Assembly (NCBI GenBank): GCA_030681515.1
Contig: JAUXSE010000022.1
Span: forward strand, 1 to 64,000
Source: Geothrix sp.
GTDB taxonomy: Bacteria > Acidobacteriota > Holophagae > Holophagales > Holophagaceae
DNA length: 64,000 nt
Reading direction: 5' to 3'
Shown piece after piece: positions 36,701 through 47,429 of the stretch; the first letter of the stretch is position 1, and every line of letters begins with the position of its first letter. Below the pieces are notes generated by a model, which was given only the letters and a program-made list of their open reading frames with translations, did no database searches and was not told the DNA's origin. The position numbers were made by a program, and so were the translations under genes.

Positions 36701-38486
36701 CGCCAGGCTTCAGGGCATTGGGCCTCGACCACCAGTAGGCGTTGTCCTTCTGGGCCACGATGCGGGCGGCGCGCAGGACGATGGCCACGCCCGGCACCTC
36801 CTTGCCATCCAGATCCAGCGCCCGGGCCGTCACCTGGAAGGGCTTGCCGGGCAGCGCCACCTGGCGGTCCGCGGCGATCATCAGCACCAGGTCACCCGCG
36901 GCGGCGCGCACCTGGGCCTGGCCGCTGTTGCGCTGACCCGAGGCATCCGCCACCTTCACCACCATGCGCCAGAGGCCGTCGCTCTCCGCCTTGAAGCTGG
37001 GCAGGTCGGCCTCGCCTTCGTCATCCAGTTCCAGCTGGCCGCTTTCCATCAGTTCGGGCGCGGGACCCGAATCCTCGTCATCCCAGATCCAACGGCTCTT
37101 GGGCGGAACCACCTTGTAGAGGAACCAGTCGGCCTTGGCGCCGCGCACCGCCGCGCCATAGAAGTAGCGGGCGTTCACATGGAAGTCCAACGCGTCACCC
37201 AGCCCGACCTTGGTCTTTTCGGTCGTGACCTTCACCTCGAAGGCGGGTTTCACGAACTGCTCGACCTTGAACTCGGCCTGGCCGGGCCCCTGCGGCCCCT
37301 GGAACACCATGCGGTAGAGACCCAGGCGCCCCGCCCCCGGCAGGTTGAACTGGGCGGCGTAGGTGCCGGTTTCGGCGTTCAGCAATGTCGCCTGGCCCTC
37401 GGTGACCTTGGTGTCCTCGGGATCCAGCACGGTGAATGCGAGGGTCTGGGAGCCATTGGCTACGCGGTTCTCCCCATCCTCCACGCGCCGCAGGATGGCC
37501 TTGGCGAAGACCTCCTGGCCAGGACGGTACAGGGGCCGCTCGGTGAAGGCGTAGAGACGCTGGCGCACCCCGGCGGCACTCTGCCCTTCGCTGGCGAGGA
37601 TGGCGAAGCTGGCTCCGCTCCGCGCCATCACGACGCGGCGGACGCCGGGTGCGACCAGGGCCTCGGCCTTGCCAGCGCCGTCGAAGGCCAGCGGCTGGAC
37701 TTTCGCGCCCTCGATGATCTGACCGGATGCACCAGCCTTCACCGCGCCATCCCGGCCATCCACCGCCTGCACGCGGATCCGTGAACCGTCCTGTTCCGAG
37801 AGCAGCGCCAAGTCCGTGACCATCCAGGGCACATAGGCCGCATCGCCACCCCGCAGCACCTCTACCAGATAGAGGCCCGCCGCCTGCGCCGGCAGTTCCA
37901 CGCGGCTGAGGAAGCCGTCATCACCGGATTCATCGTCCTCATGGCCCTTCTTCCCAGTGATGTCCTCGTTCACCTTGGGCACGATCTCAGTAACGAAAGT
38001 GATGCCAGGCTGGCCTTCGAGCGGTAGCGCGGACCCTTCCCGAACCGGCGCTGGAGAGGTCTTCGCGGAGGTCAGCCGCTCGGTCTGCTTGGCAGCGTCC
38101 CGCAGCCCCTGGGTGGCCGTGCGGTGGACGGTGACGAAGGCGCGCCGGCCGCCCCAGAGCACCGCCTCCCGCAGCACGTCCAGGGGATCCTGCGCGCCTC
38201 GCCCGCCCTCGGCGACCGCCGCGCCCCGGTCCAGCAGCACCTTCTTCAGGAAGGCCTCCGGGTCCTCCACGCGGTAGATGCGGATGCGGGCCTCGGCGGG
38301 GATGGGGCCCGCGGCCTCCAACTGCCCTGGTTTCCCCGGCAACGTGGGCCGCAGGGTGGCGAAGGCGCCGGTCCAGCCGCCTTCGCGCCAGGGCGCCTCG
38401 GCGGCCCGTTTCTGGGCCGTCCCCATGGTGGGCAGCAACAGGACCGCGGGAATCAGGAGGGAGATAAACGGTCGGAACCAGCGCAT
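33741..38486 (-). CDS. bacterial alpha-2-macroglobulin with a CVEQ thioester motif
   Basis: A 1581-residue exported macroglobulin (signal MRWFRPFISLLIPAVLLLPTMGTAQ, no lipobox). MG-type beta domains run to about residue 900 (TERPLYRPGQEVFAKAILRR; TDKERYQPGQPMKVFVEV). The A2M family block VVDEAIYALSQ...LPDNLTAWRATATAVT comes next, then the thioester domain GYPYGCVEQTLSSF with Cys1066 followed by GGWGWY helical repeats, and a C-terminal receptor-binding-like domain. Such proteins trap proteases that breach the periplasm. The operon order (DUF2138-like, DUF1175-like, A2M, DUF2135-like) is Yfa/Mag type, yet those macroglobulins are described as lacking the thioester, whereas this one keeps CxEQ. 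The start lies one base after the upstream stop. Confidence 0.95.
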   Translation of the reverse strand: MRWFRPFISLLIPAVLLLPTMGTAQKRAAEAPWREGGWTGAFATLRPTLPGKPGQLEAAGPIPAEARIRIYRVEDPEAFLKKVLLDRGAAVAEGGRGAQDPLDVLREAVLWGGRRAFVTVHRTATQGLRDAAKQTERLTSAKTSPAPVREGSALPLEGQPGITFVTEIVPKVNEDITGKKGHEDDESGDDGFLSRVELPAQAAGLYLVEVLRGGDAAYVPWMVTDLALLSEQDGSRIRVQAVDGRDGAVKAGASGQIIEGAKVQPLAFDGAGKAEALVAPGVRRVVMARSGASFAILASEGQSAAGVRQRLYAFTERPLYRPGQEVFAKAILRRVEDGENRVANGSQTLAFTVLDPEDTKVTEGQATLLNAETGTYAAQFNLPGAGRLGLYRMVFQGPQGPGQAEFKVEQFVKPAFEVKVTTEKTKVGLGDALDFHVNARYFYGAAVRGAKADWFLYKVVPPKSRWIWDDEDSGPAPELMESGQLELDDEGEADLPSFKAESDGLWRMVVKVADASGQRNSGQAQVRAAAGDLVLMIAADRQVALPGKPFQVTARALDLDGKEVPGVAIVLRAARIVAQKDNAYWWSRPNALKPGETVASAPGPQAMLTIPEGGAFLLVAEAKDAKGRPVMAQRQITVAAEGTPLPAVPDLRATADKPEYQPGDTARILVQLPRPKLTLHWALEHEGLGQRQSRVVQGTTAMVELPVTAAMQPNVWAVFEIVAEGRRQMVEVPLRVPKRDRRLQVAVTTDKERYQPGQPMKVFVEVTDTAGRPSAADLSVGVVDEAIYALSQELHPDPVRFFHPTRRHGVLRSGSTDWSFHDLLRRQRPVWSLKQTKRGDFKADDDDKVRQNFKDTAHWTPFVAAGRDGKATVDLVLPDNLTAWRATATAVTADTKVGVGRSSRPASKPLQVALTLPRTLSVGEEARAIALVRNLSGQPISGKIRMEVQNGRFTGTPEAAFALQDQGEYRFALPLFSEKTGPLTVTARVEGGGLKDAERQRVTVQDQLVPATMSGSMVLDGGSQTLTIPPPPSAKGDAALVLTPVGNLEHLAAPSLPYLIGYPYGCVEQTLSSFVPNLLVADLVKQGAMPDLDWKKLTDLDRNIRDGVFKVYAYQQPNGGWGWYAPGDFGLDANPHTTGYAIQSFASMKRLGYTVDEGVYRRGRMAAMSLFQQVARQADQAAGNQARGRSADPQADAAYLLLSLALTGEPIAGLVDSSADKVLTATWSGAHVHAMTALAAALTKHPKAAALAERLEQRAVVKGGLARWEGRREDWWSFASGDIVPTVMALKALCLARPQSPLIRQGETFLASEYRGYGWYSTWSTSQIVDLLPYLMKTRKLDWSPLSIQAAVQGGPSWEFKERPEIRRWNAREPRAGSYAMAEPKAVTVTASGRGLLAWTYAYQVPGSAAGVPKGESSSALRMTVTRNLWRLKTPQETGNASQGWIRQPWTGTLKAGDEAWMQVSFRTDRDADYVMLEVPIPGGLNPTVKLEGFVLEGKAFTEEGSSDAWTKPRIEVHADKVTFLFHRTWSWNTHTVRILLRAGMAGSYRLRPAKLSLMSNEGQWVTSDGVDLKIQDGGAR

Positions 38487-38487
38487 G

Positions 38488-39444
38488 TCAGGACCTTGGA
38501 AGGGAAGGCTCAAAGGGCTCACCCGCCAGCAGACGCCAGCGGTAGAGGCCCAGGAAGGCGGGGTTCTCAGGCAGGGGGCGGAAATCAGGATCGGGGTGGT
38601 GCAAGAGGTCATCGAGCCGGGCGCGGCGGATCTCGCCGGGCTGGCGGATGGCGCCGCTGCCCTCGGGGCCCGTGTGGTAGATGAGCATGGATGCGCCGTC
38701 CACGTCGGGCCGCACGAAGGCCATGGCATGGTCCGGCTGGGATCGCGCCCCGCCCCGGGCGAAGAAAATCAGATCACCGGGCCGCGCCAACTGGAGATCC
38801 CGGCCCATGGAAACGCAGGAAAGGCGGCGAAGGTACAGGCTCCGCGCAAAGGGCTGGGGGCCTTCGGGTGTGGGAAATCCTGCGCGCCAGGGCCGCGCGA
38901 AACCGGGCGATGGATCCTGCCCTGGTGGCCCGGATGTGAAGGCCACGCGCTCCCGCCAGGCGGTCGTGTGCCCGGCCAGGGCTTCGCGGAAGGCGAAGCG
39001 AAGCAGGCCCGCGCAATCACGCTGGGCTGGCTCCCAGGCGGGGCTGGCCGCCTCCAATTGCTGTTCCAGGATGGCCACGAACCAGGTGCGGAAGGCCTCG
39101 CGATCGCCTTCCTCGCGCAGCGCGACAGGGGACAGTCCCATCGTCCGCGCCAGCATCAACGATTGTCTATAACCCGGCCAGGCTGTCAGGGTCAGATCCT
39201 GTGGGTGGTCCGTCACCAGGAGAAAAAAGCCTCCATCCTGGTCCTGCCAGCCAGGGGCGCCCGAAAGAACCACCTTCCACCCGGGCCTTTTCAGGCCAAG
39301 CAGGCTCCGGCTCTCCACGCGGATATGCTTCACCGGATTGGTGGCATTGGATTCAACCGTCACCCGGTGGCGCACTGGAGCCAGCATTGCAAAGGCGGCG
39401 GCGGCCACGACCATGGTCGCGGCAAGGATGCGGATTCTTTTCAT
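38488..39444 (-). CDS. YfaT-like (DUF1175) protein
   Basis: A 318-residue protein with an N-terminal membrane segment or uncleaved signal ([23 protein letters not shown]). The body has a papain/NlpC-like arrangement: Cys in [16 protein letters not shown], and later [12 protein letters not shown] and DHAMAFV with a candidate His, followed by LIYHTGPEG. This pattern fits DUF1175 (YfaT), which neighbours the macroglobulin in E. coli-type operons. The ATG overlaps the upstream stop (ATGA) and the stop is one base from the macroglobulin ATG, so expression is tightly coupled. Confidence 0.72.
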   Translation of the reverse strand: MKRIRILAATMVVAAAAFAMLAPVRHRVTVESNATNPVKHIRVESRSLLGLKRPGWKVVLSGAPGWQDQDGGFFLLVTDHPQDLTLTAWPGYRQSLMLARTMGLSPVALREEGDREAFRTWFVAILEQQLEAASPAWEPAQRDCAGLLRFAFREALAGHTTAWRERVAFTSGPPGQDPSPGFARPWRAGFPTPEGPQPFARSLYLRRLSCVSMGRDLQLARPGDLIFFARGGARSQPDHAMAFVRPDVDGASMLIYHTGPEGSGAIRQPGEIRRARLDDLLHHPDPDFRPLPENPAFLGLYRWRLLAGEPFEPSLPRS

Positions 39445-41621
39445 CGCGGCCGTCCCTCCAGTCCGCCGGGGGTCCAGTTCCACTCCAGGCGCACCGGGCC
39501 CAGGGCCTTCACGGCACCCAGGAAGGGACCGAGGCTGAAGGCCAGCTCAGCGGCGGCCTCATCCGCGCTGGTCGTCTCGCCGATCCACCACCCGCTGCCC
39601 GAGCGGCTGCGAAGATAGGCCAGCAGCAGGTTCTCCAGCTCCTTCGAGGCCCGTGCGCCGTCCACCTCCATGCGGGCCCAAGCCCGGGATTCGCTGTCGG
39701 CCAGGGTCGGCGCCTGGCCCTGGAGACCCGCGGACACCGCCTTCACCGCGGCCTCGTCCGTGCCCAGCACCAGGGTGTCGGCCACCAGCGTCCAGGCAGG
39801 ACGGAAGGCCTGGGCGGTCTGGATGCGGTGCAGTTCCGATGCGCCGGCGGCCTGCTTCTGGTTCTGCCCCTTGAAGAGCCGGGGCAGCACCTTCTTCAGG
39901 AGGTTCTCCACCTGGACCCGCTTGGCGCCCTGCACCGGCAGGGCCAGGGCCAGGCTGGGGGTCATGCCCGGCTCGCCGAAGCCGCCAAAGGCCGCGATCT
40001 TCCCATCGCGCTGGGCCTGCACGGCACGCCAGGGATCCTCGCGCCGCAGCTTGGCCAGTTCCGCCAGCGAAGCCTTTTCGGCGGGATCCAGGGGCGGCGC
40101 GCTCACCCATCCGTTCCAAAACAGCGCCGCGCCGCGCAGATCCAGGCAGGCTTGCAGGGTCGTGGCATCCTGGCGCATGGCCGTCCGCTGGCGCTGGCGC
40201 TCCTGGGCCCTGGCGAGGGCCTCCCGATAGCCCTTCATCTGCGTCGGACTGAGCGACTGGCCGCCGTTGGCGAATTCGGGCAGCTCCGGCAGCTGGAAGT
40301 CGCTGGCATCGTCCACGCGGAGGATGGCTTCGACCATCTTCTCAGTAGGACCGGCGCCGAGCGCCACGGCCAGAGCCCCGGTCCGGGGCGCGGCCTTGGC
40401 CACGGACGGGTTGAGCCAGGTCCCCTGCTGGGCGCCCGACAGACGGCGACGGAGGGCCTGGTTCTCGAAGGCGGCGTCCGCGCCGATGCGCGGCGTCACC
40501 CAGAAGGACAGCTCCGTATCCGGCGTCATGGCGGACAGCGCCACCCGCGCCCACTCGCGGCGCTCTCCCAGACTGGGATCCGGGCCCGGGAACAGCAGGG
40601 CCCGGAGGGGTGCTTCCCGATCGCTGATCCAGGTGCCCTCGGCCTTCTGGATCAGGTGGAAGACGCCGCCGGATCCGCGCAGCTGCTGAACCTCCGTGGA
40701 GGTGCCAGGGCCGGTCCACTTCACCACCCGGGATCTCGCCCCCGCACTCATGGGATTCAGCTTGAGCAGCGCCATCATCAGCTGGGTGCGGGTCGGCAGG
40801 TCGCCAGGGATGAACACCAGGTTGCCCTGGATCGTCTGGCCGCCCTCGCGGTCCGTCCCGTAGTGCAGCACCCAGGCTTCGCGGTTCGCCAGGGGCTCCA
40901 GGGCCGGGGAGGCCTGCTTCAGCCACGGATCCAGATGCCGCACGGCGAAGCCGGCGCGGGTGCCCTGGGCCAGGGCTGGTACGATGCCATTGGCACTTCC
41001 ATTGGAAGCCGCCCCCGCGCCACCGGCCAGCGCCACCAGCTTCTCGAGCCCGGGCCGCAACTGCTTCAGATGGATGAGCACACCGGGTTGGACGGCCAGT
41101 TCCATGCCCTTCGGAAGCGTTGCGTGGCCGGATTGCGTGAACAGCGCGGGACTGGGAATCCACTGGAAGCGCCAGCCGCCCTTGTCCAGATGCAGGCCCA
41201 GGCCATGGGTCCAGGGGCGATCCAGATGGTCGGCAGAGCCGAGGTAGGTGTAGGGGTCCGCGCCCCCGCGCCTGTAGCCCCGCTGGTAAAGGAAGAGAGC
41301 CGTGTCCTGGTCCCAGGACTTCAGCGCCTCCTCAGCCCAGACGGACACTGAGTGCTGGCCGAGAAGCGCCAGAGCCACCCTGCGGGATTCGCGGCCCTGC
41401 TTCAGATGCGCCATCATCTGGCCCCACTGCTCGGCCGGCGTCATCTTGGAAAAAGGCACGGACTGCCAGATGCGCTGCCCCCGAGCATCGTTGCGATAGG
41501 TGGACCATCGCTCCGCCCGCTCCTGCGCCCAGGCCGGAACCTGGCCGCCACTTTGGGCCAGGGCCGGCAGCCCCGCACAACCCAGGGCAAGCACACACGA
41601 TCCCTGCGCGATGTGTCGCAT
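39441..41621 (-). CDS. YfaA-like (DUF2138) protein, first gene of macroglobulin operon
   Basis: A 726-residue exported protein (signal [23 protein letters not shown]). No enzyme motif is recognised. Features include [49 protein letters not shown] and a helical Lys/Arg/Gln-rich middle. The place ahead of DUF1175-like and macroglobulin genes matches the DUF2138 (YfaA) component; the assignment is by context and approximate length. ATG 41621 is preferred because AGGGGG precedes it, although a GTG at 41642 is in frame. The promoter is likely in the 106-bp divergent gap shared with hutI. Confidence 0.62.
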   Translation of the reverse strand: MRHIAQGSCVLALGCAGLPALAQSGGQVPAWAQERAERWSTYRNDARGQRIWQSVPFSKMTPAEQWGQMMAHLKQGRESRRVALALLGQHSVSVWAEEALKSWDQDTALFLYQRGYRRGGADPYTYLGSADHLDRPWTHGLGLHLDKGGWRFQWIPSPALFTQSGHATLPKGMELAVQPGVLIHLKQLRPGLEKLVALAGGAGAASNGSANGIVPALAQGTRAGFAVRHLDPWLKQASPALEPLANREAWVLHYGTDREGGQTIQGNLVFIPGDLPTRTQLMMALLKLNPMSAGARSRVVKWTGPGTSTEVQQLRGSGGVFHLIQKAEGTWISDREAPLRALLFPGPDPSLGERREWARVALSAMTPDTELSFWVTPRIGADAAFENQALRRRLSGAQQGTWLNPSVAKAAPRTGALAVALGAGPTEKMVEAILRVDDASDFQLPELPEFANGGQSLSPTQMKGYREALARAQERQRQRTAMRQDATTLQACLDLRGAALFWNGWVSAPPLDPAEKASLAELAKLRREDPWRAVQAQRDGKIAAFGGFGEPGMTPSLALALPVQGAKRVQVENLLKKVLPRLFKGQNQKQAAGASELHRIQTAQAFRPAWTLVADTLVLGTDEAAVKAVSAGLQGQAPTLADSESRAWARMEVDGARASKELENLLLAYLRSRSGSGWWIGETTSADEAAAELAFSLGPFLGAVKALGPVRLEWNWTPGGLEGRPR

Positions 41622-41727
41622 CCAAATCCCCCTGCCCCGCACTGGAACCTCCGGTGTCGAGCGATGCTACCAAGAATTGAGGCCCCCGACGGATCCATGC
41701 GTGGAAATTCCCTGGCAGACTGATCCC
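41622..41727. promoter_or_regulatory. divergent promoter region, macroglobulin operon / hutI
   Basis: 106 bp between divergent starts. A TAGCAT -10-like sequence on the minus strand near 41667-41672 could serve the macroglobulin operon; on the plus strand ACTGATCCC directly abuts the hutI ATG, as at rpe. No clear operator was seen. Confidence 0.4.
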
Positions 41728-42936
41728 ATGTCGGACCGTCGTGTGCTTGTGAACCTCCGGGGCCTGCTGACCCCCGATCCCGCCAAGGCCTGGGTGGTGG
41801 ACCGCATCCCGGAGGCTGCTCTGGCCATGGCAGGCGGCCGCGTGGCCTGGATGGGCCCCGCCGTGGACCTGCCCGCCGCCTGGGCTGACGCGCCCAGGGT
41901 GGACGGCGGCGGCGCCTGGGCCACGCCGGGCTTCGTGGATCCCCACACGCACCTGCTCTTCGGCGGCAACCGCTCGGGGGAATTCAACCGGCGCCTGGCG
42001 GGCGTCAGCTACCAGCAGATCGCCTCCGAGGGCGGTGGCATCCGGGAAACCGTGCGGGCCACCCGCGGCGCCACGGTGGAGGAGCTGGTGGCTTCGGGCG
42101 AAACGCGGCTGCGGGCCTTCCGGGAACGGGGCGTGGTCCATCTCGAATGCAAAACGGGCTACGGCCTTGAGCTGGAGACCGAATCCCGCCTGGCGGCGGC
42201 CTACGCGGATCTGAAGAAACGGGGCTGGAGCCTGGATGTGACTCTCCTGCCCGCCCACGACTTGGCGCCGGAGTTCGGGGGCGACGCCGAGGCCAACGCC
42301 CGGGCCGTGGCCGAGGACTGGCTGCCGGAACTGGTGCGCCGTCATCCCGGCGTGGCCCGGTTCTGCGATGTGTTCGTAGAGACCGGCGTGTTCACCGCGG
42401 ACCAGGGGCGCCGCATCTTCGAGGCGGGCAAGGGCCTCGGGCTCACGCCCCGGGTCCACGCCGACGAGCTCACCTGGACCGGCGGCGCCGAACTGGCGGC
42501 GGAACTGGGCGCCGCCAGCGCGGACCACCTCATGTTCTGCAGCGAGGCCGGCATGAAGGCCATGGCCGCGGCGGATGTCACGCCCGTGCTGCTGCCGGGG
42601 ACCACGCTCTTCCTCGGGATGCGCGAATGGGCGCCGGCCCGGAAGATGATCGAAGCCGGCTGCCGCGTGGCCCTGGCCACGGACTTCAACCCGGGTTCCT
42701 GCCCCTGCCTGGACCCCCTCACCATCCTGCGCCTGGGCTGCCTCCAGCTGCGCATGACCTTCGAGGAGGCCTTCACGGCCATGACCCTCCACGCCGCCCG
42801 CAGCCTGCGCCATGGCGACCTCGGCCACCTGCATCCCGGGGCCAGGGCCGAAGTGCTTTTGTGGGATGTGGAGGAGCTGCTGGAGCTGGTGTACTGGGTC
42901 GGCGAATCCTACCGGCCTAGGTTCCTTCCCAGCTAG
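41728..42936 (+). CDS. hutI: imidazolonepropionase
   Basis: A 402-residue amidohydrolase that opens imidazolone-5-propionate to N-formimidoyl-glutamate, the third step of histidine degradation. Typical features are FVDPHTHLLFGGNRSGEF (metal HxH), GGGIRETVRATR, HLECKTGYGLELE, LLPAHDLAPEF, HADELTWTGGAELA, and the Asp in VALATDFNPGSCP. No hutH, hutU or other hut gene is adjacent, so the pathway must be dispersed. The ATG lacks a ribosome-binding site and shares the 12-base context ACTGATCCCATG with rpe, suggesting a leaderless start. It is followed at once by a palindromic repeat. Confidence 0.95.
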   Translation: MSDRRVLVNLRGLLTPDPAKAWVVDRIPEAALAMAGGRVAWMGPAVDLPAAWADAPRVDGGGAWATPGFVDPHTHLLFGGNRSGEFNRRLAGVSYQQIASEGGGIRETVRATRGATVEELVASGETRLRAFRERGVVHLECKTGYGLELETESRLAAAYADLKKRGWSLDVTLLPAHDLAPEFGGDAEANARAVAEDWLPELVRRHPGVARFCDVFVETGVFTADQGRRIFEAGKGLGLTPRVHADELTWTGGAELAAELGAASADHLMFCSEAGMKAMAAADVTPVLLPGTTLFLGMREWAPARKMIEAGCRVALATDFNPGSCPCLDPLTILRLGCLQLRMTFEEAFTAMTLHAARSLRHGDLGHLHPGARAEVLLWDVEELLELVYWVGESYRPRFLPS

Positions 42937-43075
42937 AAAGACCTCCACGAAGAACACCAAGGGAAAACAAGAACACGAAGACATCCGGGCGGTGGCTTCG
43001 CCGTTCCTTTCTTTTCCTTGGTGCAGCTTCGTGCGCCCAAAGGGCGCCTTCGTGTCCTTCGTGGAAATCCTTTTC
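42937..43075. repeat. palindromic intergenic repeat, copy 2
   Basis: About 139 bp directly after the hutI stop, same family as 28768-28896 but inverted. The left arm is ACCTCCACGAAGAACACC, the right arm CTTCGTGTCCTTCGTGG, and the inner CTTCGTGCGCCCAAAGGGCG matches the complement of copy 1. It is noncoding and can fold into a long imperfect hairpin. Confidence 0.8.
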
Positions 43076-43098
43076 GCAGAATGAAACCGTACAAACCG

Positions 43099-43126
43099 AA
43101 GCCCCGGGCCGATTCCCGGGGCTTCT
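43099..43126 (-). terminator. terminator downstream of the DUF465 gene
   Basis: Perfect arms GAAGCCCCGGG / CCCGGGGCTTC (11 bp) with a 6-nt loop, 19 bp past the DUF465 stop on the minus strand; followed by a T-rich but interrupted stretch (GGTTTGTACGGTTT). Confidence 0.65.
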
Positions 43127-43144
43127 CCCGCGAGTGCGAGGGGC

Positions 43145-43378
43145 CTACTGTTCGGCGTGCCTGGAGGCCTCCTGCACGATGTGATAGATGCGCTCCTTGG
43201 CGCGCAGCTTGGTCTTCTTCAGCTCCACCTCTTCCAGGGATTCCTTGGCGGAGAGGCCGGGCTTCTTCTGGAGATCACCCAGGCGCGAGTCGGCGGCCTT
43301 GTGTTCTTCCATGAGCTTCCGGAATTCGAAGTGTTCTTTCATCAGGCGCTCCTGAAGGTCTGGGCGCAAGAAATCCAT
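43145..43378 (-). CDS. DUF465/YdcH-family small coiled-coil protein
   Basis: A 77-residue, highly charged, helical protein (EFRKLMEEHKAADSRLGDLQK, then EEVELKKTKLRAKERIYHIVQEA). The heptad-like pattern and the ELKKxKLRAKDRIY ending are typical of YdcH/DUF465 proteins, whose function is not established. ATG 43378 has GGAGGAG upstream at proper spacing, so the gene is very likely real despite its size. It has its own terminator at 43099, and a TACTCT -10-like box lies about 50 bp upstream of the start. Confidence 0.88.
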   Translation of the reverse strand: MDFLRPDLQERLMKEHFEFRKLMEEHKAADSRLGDLQKKPGLSAKESLEEVELKKTKLRAKERIYHIVQEASRHAEQ

Positions 43379-43527
43379 GACTCCTCCATGCCGTGGCGGA
43401 ACCGGATCGGGCTCCGCAGGGTGATCGGGTGGCCCAAGAGTAGGACCGCCCCGCAGGGCGTCAAGGGCAATTCCGATGAAGGATGGAACCCCTTCTAGGC
43501 CATTCACTTCCGTGCGAACCTGTGCGC

Positions 43528-44466
43528 ATGTCCCTGGCCATTGACGCACTGGTCCTCCAACGGTCGGATGGGGTCCGACTGCTGGGGCCCCTGAGCCTTT
43601 CCCTGGCCCCCGGGGACCGGCTCGGGCTGGTGGGGGAGAGCGGTTCGGGCAAGAGCCTGCTGGTGCGGGCCCTGTTCGGGGTGCTGCCTCCCGGGGTGCG
43701 CCTGGCCAGCGGATCCATCACGGCCTTCGGGACGCCCATGGACCCGCCCGGCCCTGATCGCGACCGCATCCGTGGCGCCCGCCTGGCCTGGGTGCCCCAG
43801 GAGCCGCTCCAGGCCCTGAACCCCTTCCTGACCCTGGGCGAGCACCTGGCCCTGCTGCCGGGGATCCATCGGAAGGAGTCTCCCGGTGCGGCCCTGGCCC
43901 GGCTGGCCCCGCTGCTGGAGCGCCTCCACCTGCCCGCCGGCGCCGCCTTCCTGGCCCGCTTCCCCCACCAGGTTTCCGGTGGCCAGCGGCAGCGCATCTG
44001 CCTGGCCATGGCCCTGTCCTGCGATCCGGAACTGCTGATCCTGGACGAGCCCACCACGGCCCTGGACCCGGTGGCCCAGCGGGCCTTCATGGACCTGGCC
44101 CTCGGCCTCCAGCGGGAGCGCGGCCTGGGCTTCCTGTGGATCACCCACGACCTGGGGGTGGCCTCGGCGGCCTGCGATCGCCTGCTGGTGCTCTACGGCG
44201 GCGAGCCCATGGAAGCCGGTCCCGTGGCCCGGCTCCTTGCCGCCCCCCGCCACCCCTACACCGCCCGCCTGCGGTCCGCCGCCCTGCGCCAGCCCTCCAC
44301 CGAATCCGGATTCCTCCCGGCGCCCCAGGACCGCCCGGCGGGCTGCCCCTTCCATCCGCGATGCGCTTTCATCCAGGGTACCTGCGCGACCTGGAGGCCC
44401 TGGAGAGGGACACCGGACCAGGGTTGGCGCTGCGAGCAGCCGCTGGAACCCGCGCCCCGCCCGTGA
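43528..44466 (+). CDS. peptide/nickel-type ABC transporter ATP-binding protein (DppD/OppD-like), orphan
   Basis: A 312-residue ABC ATPase: Walker [13 protein letters not shown]-loop [12 protein letters not shown], signature VSGGQRQRI, Walker [14 protein letters not shown] and H-loop WITHDLG. The C-terminal oligopeptide-transporter extension with CPFHPRC supports the DppD/OppD type. The family drives uptake of di- and oligopeptides or nickel with two permeases, a partner ATPase and a binding protein, none of which is adjacent. ATG 43528 has no clear ribosome-binding site. It ends 53 bp before guaB. Confidence 0.88.
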   Translation: MSLAIDALVLQRSDGVRLLGPLSLSLAPGDRLGLVGESGSGKSLLVRALFGVLPPGVRLASGSITAFGTPMDPPGPDRDRIRGARLAWVPQEPLQALNPFLTLGEHLALLPGIHRKESPGAALARLAPLLERLHLPAGAAFLARFPHQVSGGQRQRICLAMALSCDPELLILDEPTTALDPVAQRAFMDLALGLQRERGLGFLWITHDLGVASAACDRLLVLYGGEPMEAGPVARLLAAPRHPYTARLRSAALRQPSTESGFLPAPQDRPAGCPFHPRCAFIQGTCATWRPWRGTPDQGWRCEQPLEPAPRP

Positions 44467-44519
44467 GACCCTGTCCTGCAAGGTCCCGCAGGCCAGCGGG
44501 CCCCGAACGAAGGCTCCCC

Positions 44520-45980
<1,461 letters not shown>

Positions 45981-45987
45981 GGCCTTT

Positions 45988-46057
45988 GGCTCTCAGCTCT
46001 CGGCTGTCAGCTCTCAGTCACTGATAGCTGACAGCTGACAGCTGATAGCTGACAGCC
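45988..46057. repeat. palindromic repeat of GCTGACAGC/GCTGATAGC units
   Basis: About 70 bp made of short units (CTCAGCTCTCGGCTGTCAG, then TGATAGCTGACAGCTGACAG) forming an imperfect inverted repeat around TCA. It starts 8 bp after the guaB stop and ends before a TAGACT -10-like box of pyrC. It can fold as an RNA hairpin. Confidence 0.75.
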
Positions 46058-46090
46058 CCCGCTAGACTGTCCCCATCCCCGGAGCCTCCC

Positions 46091-47383
46091 ATGTCCCTCC
46101 TCGTGAAGAACGTCCGCCTTGTGGATCCCGCGCAGAACCTGGATGGGCCAGGTTCCTTGCTGGTGGTGGACGGCAAGGTGCTCGCCATCGGGGCGGATGC
46201 GGCATCGCACCCGCAAGCGGCGGGCGGGGAGGTGGTGGATGGCGGGGGCGCGGTGCTGGCGCCGGGCTTCGTGGATCTGCACGTGCACTTCCGTGAGCCG
46301 GGGCAGACCCGCAAGGAGAGCATCGAGTCGGGCAGCCGCGCCGCGGTGGCCGGCGGGTTCACCTCCGTCTGCGCCATGGCCAACACCAAGCCCGTGAACG
46401 ACAGTGTGGCCATCACGGAGATGATGCTCTCCCGGGCCGCCCAGGCCGGCCTCTGCCGCTACTTCCCCATCGGCACCGTGAGCCGCGAGATGCAGGGCGA
46501 GGAACTGGCCGATATGGGCACGCTGAAGGCCGCGGGCTGCGTAGCCTTTTCTGACGACGGCCTGCCCATCTCCAACGCCTCGCTCATGCGCCGGGCGCTC
46601 GAGTACACGCGCTGGCTGGACGTGCCCGTGGTGGCCCACGAGGAGGACCGCGACCTCGCGGGCAAGGGCTACATGCACGAAGGCGCCGTGAGCGCCTCCC
46701 TGGGCTGCCTGGGCATCCCCGCGGCCGCGGAAGAAGCCATGGTGGCCCGGGACATCGTGCTGGCGGAGCACACGGGTGGCCACCTGCACCTGGCCCACCT
46801 CAGCACCAGGGGCTCCCTGCGCATGGTGCGCGAAGCCAAGGCCCGGGGCCTCCGCGTCACCTGCGAGGTGACGCCCCACCACTTCGCGCTGTCGGACAAG
46901 GAGCTGATGAAGTTCGACAGCGACTTCAAGATGAACCCGCCCCTGCGCACCGAGGCCGATATCCAGGCCCTGCTGGAGGCCATCGCCGATGGCACCGTGG
47001 ACGCCATCGCCACGGACCACGCCCCCCATGGCTGGGACGACAAGGAGGTGGAACTGCCCATCGCCGCCTTCGGCGTCATCGGCCTGGAAACCGCCCTGCC
47101 CCTCACCCTGGAGCTGCTGGTGAACCGCCAGGTCATCAGCCTGGCCAAGGCCATCAGCCTCCTCGCCTGGGAGCCCGCCAAGGCCTTCCACCTCGACCGC
47201 CAGGGCCTCGGCAGCCTCCAGCCCGGCGCCCCTGCCGACTTCGTGATCTTCGATCCGAACGAGAAAGTCCAGGTGGACCGCGCCTTCATCCAGTCCAAGT
47301 CCTACAACACCCCCTTCAAGGGCTGGAACCTGCCGGGCAAGATTGTCGGCACCTGGGTGGGGGGGAAGCGGGTCTGGGGCTGA
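46091..47383 (+). CDS. pyrC: dihydroorotase (class I)
   Basis: A 430-residue dihydroorotase cyclising carbamoyl-aspartate in pyrimidine synthesis. Metal-site motifs are FVDLHVHFREPGQTRKE, the Asn in MANTKPVND, the His of TPHHFAL, and the Asp of ATDHAPHG. The class I (long, PyrC/PyrX-like bacterial) form is indicated by length and HFREPG. ATG 46091 has GGAG upstream and a TAGACT -10-like box lies 20-30 bp ahead. No pyrB is adjacent. Confidence 0.96.
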   Translation: MSLLVKNVRLVDPAQNLDGPGSLLVVDGKVLAIGADAASHPQAAGGEVVDGGGAVLAPGFVDLHVHFREPGQTRKESIESGSRAAVAGGFTSVCAMANTKPVNDSVAITEMMLSRAAQAGLCRYFPIGTVSREMQGEELADMGTLKAAGCVAFSDDGLPISNASLMRRALEYTRWLDVPVVAHEEDRDLAGKGYMHEGAVSASLGCLGIPAAAEEAMVARDIVLAEHTGGHLHLAHLSTRGSLRMVREAKARGLRVTCEVTPHHFALSDKELMKFDSDFKMNPPLRTEADIQALLEAIADGTVDAIATDHAPHGWDDKEVELPIAAFGVIGLETALPLTLELLVNRQVISLAKAISLLAWEPAKAFHLDRQGLGSLQPGAPADFVIFDPNEKVQVDRAFIQSKSYNTPFKGWNLPGKIVGTWVGGKRVWG

Positions 47384-47429
47384 TCTTCCTGGCGACCCGC
47401 CGGGCTCCCCTCGAGATGCGGAGGTACCC

